A stretch of 54,878 nt of DNA, taken from NCBI GenBank assembly GCA_029260905.1, contig JAJDCH010000008.1:1-54878 (forward strand), read 5' to 3'. The translations under genes were made by a program, and so were the position numbers. The notes under the pieces are model-generated. The model saw only the letters and a program-made list of their open reading frames with translations, made no database searches and was not told the DNA's origin. Below, piece by piece: positions 49,884 through 54,878 of this stretch; position 1 is the stretch's first letter, and every line of letters begins with the position of its first letter. The DNA comes from Candidatus Levyibacteriota bacterium. Its GTDB lineage: Bacteria; Patescibacteriota; Microgenomatia; Levybacterales; UBA12049.

Positions 49884-50411
49884 ATGAATACTAATTACCA
49901 CGAATTTTCAAGCAAAGGATTTACCCTCATAGAGTTAATGGTTGTAATTGGTATTTTTTCTGTTCTTCTTGCTATCACGCTTGTAGCTCTAAACCCCGCA
50001 AGGCAGTTTGCACAGGCAAATAATACAAAAAGGGGTAGCGACACACAAGCAATCTTAAACGCGATAGGACAATACTCAGTCCAAAATAGCGGTAATTTAC
50101 CTGAAGGAAGCGGAACAAATGGTGGCATGATTCTTCTTTCAGATTGTACAGTGGGATCTCCATGTCTCATTTCAAACGATGCTGCAGTTTTGACCCCCAA
50201 AATAGACCTTTGCGGAGTGCTTATCACAGATTATCTCGCTGAGTTGCCGATTGATCCTGTTTCTGGCGAGGGAACACCGACAGGCTCCTGTATAACTGAT
50301 TACAATACGGGATATTTTGTTTATCAAGCTGCATCAAGCAATAGAATTACGGTTTTAGCTCCAGATACAGAATTACAACCAGAAGTGAGCGTAATTTCCG
50401 TTACAAGATAG
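49884..50411 (+). CDS. Type IV major pilin-like protein (copy 3)
   Basis: SKGFTLIELMVVIGIFSVLLAITLVALNPARQFAQANNTKR. Confidence 0.93.
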   Translation: MNTNYHEFSSKGFTLIELMVVIGIFSVLLAITLVALNPARQFAQANNTKRGSDTQAILNAIGQYSVQNSGNLPEGSGTNGGMILLSDCTVGSPCLISNDAAVLTPKIDLCGVLITDYLAELPIDPVSGEGTPTGSCITDYNTGYFVYQAASSNRITVLAPDTELQPEVSVISVTR

Positions 50412-50486
50412 TTTTGTAAAAATTTATTATTTTTTTGACTGGTTTCGTTATAAATGGGCATATATTGTTATAATAAGACATAAGAT

Positions 50487-50981
50487 ATGAAGTTTTATTT
50501 CAATTTTTGGATAATTACTTTAGCAATTTTTTTCTTCATAGTAATTGCAAACATGGGAGATCAAGAATGGGACACATTTAGTACAAGTGTATTGATCACA
50601 GATATTTTAGCAGGAATTTTTGCTTTCTTGGCATTTGCTATTTCTGTATTTAGAAAATATTATAATAAAATATCATGGTCTTCATTATTCGGATATATAT
50701 TTTTTCTTGTACTAATTTTTAGTCCATTATTATTTAGTGATAATGAAAGCAGAAGTAACGAAGGTGCTGAGAATTACATTCAAACAGATTTTACTGAGAT
50801 GGAAACGTTTGAAAGAAATGATAACTATAGCAAAGAGAGAGATTATGAAACCACTGGCGATTTGGATTGTGATGATTTTTATGATCAAAATGAAGCGCAG
50901 GATTTTTTTGAATCAGAAGGCGGACCAGATCAAGACTTTCATAATTTAGATAGGGATGGTGATGGAATAGCTTGCGAGTAA
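50487..50981 (+). CDS. Membrane protein with C-terminal Excalibur-type calcium-binding domain
   Basis: Three TM segments; DLDCDDFYDQNEAQDFFESEGGPDQDFHNLDRDGDGIACE. Confidence 0.85.
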   Translation: MKFYFNFWIITLAIFFFIVIANMGDQEWDTFSTSVLITDILAGIFAFLAFAISVFRKYYNKISWSSLFGYIFFLVLIFSPLLFSDNESRSNEGAENYIQTDFTEMETFERNDNYSKERDYETTGDLDCDDFYDQNEAQDFFESEGGPDQDFHNLDRDGDGIACE

Positions 50982-50989
50982 TTATGAAT

Positions 50990-52033
50990 TTATTTCGCTA
51001 ATTTTTCTTTGAAGTAATCGACCCAGGGGTTGGTAGCAGGGTTTTGCTTGTATTCAAGCGCAAGAAATAGTGTCAGATAAGATCCATACTGAAGAACCTC
51101 CAGGAAGTCTTCATAAATAGTTGATCCTGAAGTCCTCAAGTCATGAACAGGAAATTTGTTTTCTCTAACCACCTCTGATGTAAGTTTTACACGTTTTTTT
51201 ATCTTTTCTGAGTAATTGGGTGAGTTAAGGATAATAAACTCAAGAGGGGACTTCTCAGGGAATTTAAGACCCTCCATAAGATGATGATTAAGATCTGGAA
51301 TCAAGAAAAAAGATGAAAAAGTCTTACTTGTCTCATTAAATTGGTTTCTCAAAATTTGCGCGTTTCCTGCCAAGTGCTCAGCTGCAAAAATAACCGGTAT
51401 TTTCCCAATATATTTTTTATAATCGTTCTGAGCCTGATTTCTGATCACATCTTTTGTTTCAGTAAGTCTTATGAGAGAGTTTTCAATCTCATGTTCTTCA
51501 ATATCAATAACTCCTGTTTTATTGAGAAGGCCAATCAATCCAAGTATCGTATAGCCATTTCCAAGTCTTGGTACACCTGCTGGGTTTAGCTTGCCATCAA
51601 AAATATATGCTGGATATTCATTTTCTTTTGCAAATACAGATAAAGGGCCTCCCTTGGTAAGTACAATAATTTTTGCATTCTTTGATTTGGCATCTTCTCC
51701 GCATGATATGACCTCCTCAGTGGTGCCTGAATAGCTTGTGAGAACCACTAGAGAGTTGGAGTCAACGTAGTCAGGTACAAAGTAGTCAGAAATTATCTCA
51801 ATGGGAAAGGGAAGTGAGCGTCCATAAAGAGCTTTGAGAACAAGCGCGCCATAGATTGATGCCCCCATTCCACAAAATACTATGTTTTTAATTTCTCCCA
51901 GATGTGGAGGAAGATTGAGAACATTTACTTCATTCCAAGCAGCCTCGCATTGCTTAAGCAGTCCCTTGGTTGATCCGTAAGTGTCTTTGGGATCAAGTTT
52001 TTTTAGTTCATCTTGATTTGAAAAATCTATCAT
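50990..52033 (-). CDS. Bifunctional phosphoglucose/phosphomannose isomerase (SIS family)
   Basis: FCGMGASIYGALVLKALYG; VVLTSYSGTTEEVISCGEDA; AEHLAGNAQILRNQFNETSK. Confidence 0.9.
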   Translation of the reverse strand: MIDFSNQDELKKLDPKDTYGSTKGLLKQCEAAWNEVNVLNLPPHLGEIKNIVFCGMGASIYGALVLKALYGRSLPFPIEIISDYFVPDYVDSNSLVVLTSYSGTTEEVISCGEDAKSKNAKIIVLTKGGPLSVFAKENEYPAYIFDGKLNPAGVPRLGNGYTILGLIGLLNKTGVIDIEEHEIENSLIRLTETKDVIRNQAQNDYKKYIGKIPVIFAAEHLAGNAQILRNQFNETSKTFSSFFLIPDLNHHLMEGLKFPEKSPLEFIILNSPNYSEKIKKRVKLTSEVVRENKFPVHDLRTSGSTIYEDFLEVLQYGSYLTLFLALEYKQNPATNPWVDYFKEKLAK

Positions 52034-52467
52034 AATTCTCCTCTTTCTTTTTTGCGTTGTTCAGGCGTCTCATCAGGCCTACTATAATCATCTTCAAGTC
52101 TTAAGGTTGTTCCCATTTCTGGTGTTGAAACCTCAATAATATCGCAGTCTGTTATTCCAACCAGTCTATGTTTTTGTCCTAGTGCGCACGTATAGCCCTT
52201 GCCTTTTTCCATTTCTGTCTCAACCATGTTGCCATCTTTGTCTTCCCAGATAATTTTTCCCTTCCCACTCATCAGAAACCAACTTTCTTGTTTCATGTCA
52301 TGAATTTGAAGTGATAATCTCGCTCCTGCCTTAATATGTTCAATTTTTCCCATATATGGGAGGTCTTCTGGTGCGAAATGAAGCTCGTAGCCCCAGGGTT
52401 TCTCGACTCTTTTTATATAAGGATCGTTTTTAAATTTTGTTTTATCAATATTATTGATGTCAAACAT
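52030..52467 (-). CDS. Mannose-6-phosphate isomerase-like cupin
   Basis: EKPWGYELHFAPEDLPYMGKIEHIKAGARLSLQIHDMKQESWFLMSGKG. Confidence 0.85.
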   Translation of the reverse strand: MFDINNIDKTKFKNDPYIKRVEKPWGYELHFAPEDLPYMGKIEHIKAGARLSLQIHDMKQESWFLMSGKGKIIWEDKDGNMVETEMEKGKGYTCALGQKHRLVGITDCDIIEVSTPEMGTTLRLEDDYSRPDETPEQRKKERGEL

Positions 52468-52518
52468 AGTTAATATTTACATAAATTATCATACTACAAA
52501 TTCTTTAACTTGTGTAGC

Positions 52519-53481
52519 TTATTGTGGGAGTTTGTGATGGTGGGTTGTTACATATCTAAGTGTGCCTGTTATTCCTCTTAAAACCATAGAATGGGTTATG
52601 TGTTTCCCATCTTGAACCCTAACTCCTGGTAAAAGAGGCCCATCTATAACACCTGTTGCTGTAAAAGTTAACTCTTCTCCTTTTGCCAAATCTTCAGCAG
52701 AGAGAATTTTATCTGGATTTCTGACTCCTGCCTTTTTTAGTTCATTTAAATCTTTTTCGCCACGAGGAGCGAATCTACAGTGAATTTGTCCACCAAGTAT
52801 TTTAAGAGCTGATGCTGCAATTACAGCTTCAGTGCTTGCCCCGACTCCCATTAAAAGATCAATGCCCGAATCAGGAAAGCATGGAGCAAGCGCGCCTGCT
52901 ATATCTCCATCTGTGATTAGTCTTAGTCGTGCGCCAGTTTTTTTAATCTCATCCATTAGCTTGTGATGACGTGGACGATCAAGCACCATTACTGTAATTT
53001 CAGATACATTTTTGCCAAGCGCTTTTGCTGTTTTTTTGATATTTGTGCTAGTTGGAGCGTCAAGATCTATTACCTTTGCTGCCAGAGGACCAGCTGCTAT
53101 TTTATTCATGTACATGTCTGGAGCGTGAAGAAGAGAGCCTTTTTCACCAGCCGCTATGACTGTTATTGCATTGTAGCGGCCAAAAGCAACGCTGTCTGTA
53201 CATTCAAGCGGGTCAACCGCTATATCCATGACTGGTTTGGTTCCTTTTCCGACAACTTCTCCGGTGTAAAGTTGTGGCGCCTCATCCTTAGTACCCTCAC
53301 CAATCACAACAGTTCCTTTAAAATCTATTTGTCCAAGTCTCATTCGCATCTGATTGACCGCTGCCTGATCTGCTGAATTCTTATCTCCAAAGCCAATCCA
53401 TTGTGCTGCACCAATTGCAGCAGCTTCGGTAACTCTGACAAATTCCAATGCTAAATTTCTACTGTAGGTACTTGCTTTCAT
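52519..53481 (-). CDS. glpX: Class II fructose-1,6-bisphosphatase (GlpX)
   Basis: LEFVRVTEAAAIGAAQWIGFGDKNSADQAAVNQMR; GTVVIGEGTKDEAPQLYTGEVVG; AVDPLECTDSVAFG. Confidence 0.97.
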   Translation of the reverse strand: MKASTYSRNLALEFVRVTEAAAIGAAQWIGFGDKNSADQAAVNQMRMRLGQIDFKGTVVIGEGTKDEAPQLYTGEVVGKGTKPVMDIAVDPLECTDSVAFGRYNAITVIAAGEKGSLLHAPDMYMNKIAAGPLAAKVIDLDAPTSTNIKKTAKALGKNVSEITVMVLDRPRHHKLMDEIKKTGARLRLITDGDIAGALAPCFPDSGIDLLMGVGASTEAVIAASALKILGGQIHCRFAPRGEKDLNELKKAGVRNPDKILSAEDLAKGEELTFTATGVIDGPLLPGVRVQDGKHITHSMVLRGITGTLRYVTTHHHKLPQ

Positions 53482-53521
53482 AGAACTATTATAAATATTT
53501 TTGTTTTTATTGCAAACATTA

Positions 53522-54277
53522 TTAGCTATTTATTGTTTTAAGTATTTCATTATGTAGTATCCCATTTGAAACAATTAAATTTTTAGAACCTAGACTCCAA
53601 GGTTTTCCTTCAAAATCAGAAACTTGCCCGCCTGCCTCTTCAATAATACGAACAAGCGGCGCATAATCCCAAGGAGTTGCAAAAGAATCGATGACAAAGT
53701 CCATTTTGCCTGATGCAACAAAGCTAAAAGTATAAGCGTGTTCGTAGGATCTGAGATTTGCGCCTTTTTTGCCCAATTTTAAAATAAGTTCGGGTTTTTT
53801 AAAATGAGTTATTCCACCAAAGCTTGCAAAAGCATGCTCAAGTTTTCTGGTTCCAGAAACATGAATTCTTTTGCCGTTGAGATAGGCCCCTTTTCCACGT
53901 TCTGCATACACAAGCATGTTTTGTGTTGGTATATAGCAGACACCTACCTGAACAGTATTATTTTTATAATAAGCAATTAAAATTGACCATTGAGCAATTC
54001 CTTTTGCAAAAACACGTGTTGCATCGATTGGATCTATTATCCAAAACTCACTGTGGTCAGTATGACCACCTGATTCTTCAGCCAAAATATTTGCATCAGG
54101 ATATTTTGATTTTATAAATTTAATTATTTGTTTTTCTGTATCGAGATCTGCTTTTGTGAGAATGGATTTATTTTCTTTGAGGGTAATTCCAAGATCAAGT
54201 TCTTTGTCAAAATATTTTAGAGCTGTTTTAGCACCAGTCTTGGCAGCAGCAATTGCAACTTTCAGCTCATTTGACAT
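53522..54277 (-). CDS. suhB: Inositol-monophosphatase family protein
   Basis: ILAEESGGH; WIIDPIDATRVFAKGIAQWSI; DSFATPWDYAPLVRIIEEAGGQVSDFEG. Confidence 0.93.
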   Translation of the reverse strand: MSNELKVAIAAAKTGAKTALKYFDKELDLGITLKENKSILTKADLDTEKQIIKFIKSKYPDANILAEESGGHTDHSEFWIIDPIDATRVFAKGIAQWSILIAYYKNNTVQVGVCYIPTQNMLVYAERGKGAYLNGKRIHVSGTRKLEHAFASFGGITHFKKPELILKLGKKGANLRSYEHAYTFSFVASGKMDFVIDSFATPWDYAPLVRIIEEAGGQVSDFEGKPWSLGSKNLIVSNGILHNEILKTINS

Positions 54278-54280
54278 AAA

Positions 54281-54878
54281 TTATTCCGTTGAGTTTTCTT
54301 TTATAAGATTTATTATTTCTTCTTGCTTTTCTTTCATTGTGGCATCATTAAAACTTTCTACATTTAGCCTCAACAGCGGTTCGGTATTTGAGGTTCTTAC
54401 ATTAAATCTCCAATCAGGATAGTTAACGGTTACCCCATCAAGTGTTACAAGTTTTCCGTCACTATATTTTTCTTTCAGTAAATCTAGTATTTCAAGAGCG
54501 TTTGATACTCTAAAATTTACCTCTCCTGATTCATAACTTCTTCTTAGATCATTTGCTACTTCGGATAGTGTTTTTCCCTCATCAGAAAGTACTTTTAGAA
54601 CACAAATGAGAGTTGCTAATTGTGATTCTGCATTTCCATTTTCTTTGAAGTAAAAATGACCTGATGATTCTCCTGCAAAAAGCCCATCATTTTTTGCCAT
54701 TGCCTCAGTAATAAATGCATGCCCGACACGAGTCATAACATATTTGCCTCCATATTCTTCGATTATTTTTTGGGTCGCTAAGGTGTATCGTATATCGCAA
54801 AGTATAGTTGCTCCTGGATTTTCTTTGAGTAGCTCTCTGGCAACTAGCGCTGTGATAATAGTTGCGGGAACTACTTGA
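54281..54878 (-). CDS. Phosphomannomutase/phosphoglucomutase, C-terminal part (runs off window)
   Basis: MTRVGHAFITEAMAKNDGLFAGESSGHFYFKENGNAES; RTSNTEPLLRLNVE; frame stays open to the window edge. Confidence 0.93.
   Translation of the reverse strand, partial: QVVPATIITALVARELLKENPGATILCDIRYTLATQKIIEEYGGKYVMTRVGHAFITEAMAKNDGLFAGESSGHFYFKENGNAESQLATLICVLKVLSDEGKTLSEVANDLRRSYESGEVNFRVSNALEILDLLKEKYSDGKLVTLDGVTVNYPDWRFNVRTSNTEPLLRLNVESFNDATMKEKQEEIINLIKENSTE

Overview
AT-rich bacterial chromosomal segment (standard code 11), most likely a Patescibacteria/CPR genome of the Microgenomates type; this placement is inferred from gene content only. Contents in order: parB (partial) and a signal peptidase; two decayed genes; a glycosyltransferase/Wzx/O-antigen-ligase-like surface polysaccharide cluster; tRNA-Thr; a complete F1Fo ATP synthase operon (atpBEFHAGDC, minus strand); dnaE; gatCAB next to murT-gatD; htpX-lemA; polX; tRNA-Asp; a LysM protein; tRNA-Gly; pyrG; rplS; yraN; a short pyruvate kinase; divergent uvrB/lexA; rsmI; gpmA; a PEP-synthase-like remnant; a type IV pilus locus with Hpt, receiver, PilB, PilC, PilM-like and many prepilins; and a sugar-phosphate cluster (Pgi/Pmi, cupin, GlpX, IMPase, phosphohexomutase). 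No CRISPR array, transposase, prophage or rRNA was seen. The main non-annotated signals are: (1) dispersed degenerate arrays with a strict 7-nt period but a different word at each locus, found both between genes and in frame inside genes (gatD x3, gatB, murT, gpmA, a GT2, prepilin leader peptides); (2) a candidate ribosome-mediated attenuator upstream of pyk, with a Val/Ala/Leu-rich 16-aa leader peptide and mutually exclusive antiterminator/terminator hairpins; (3) a recurrent leaderless-promoter architecture with the -10 box about 6 nt from the start codon; (4) a perfect palindrome between the -35 and -10 of lexA, a candidate lineage-specific SOS box. All of this was read by eye with no database search.
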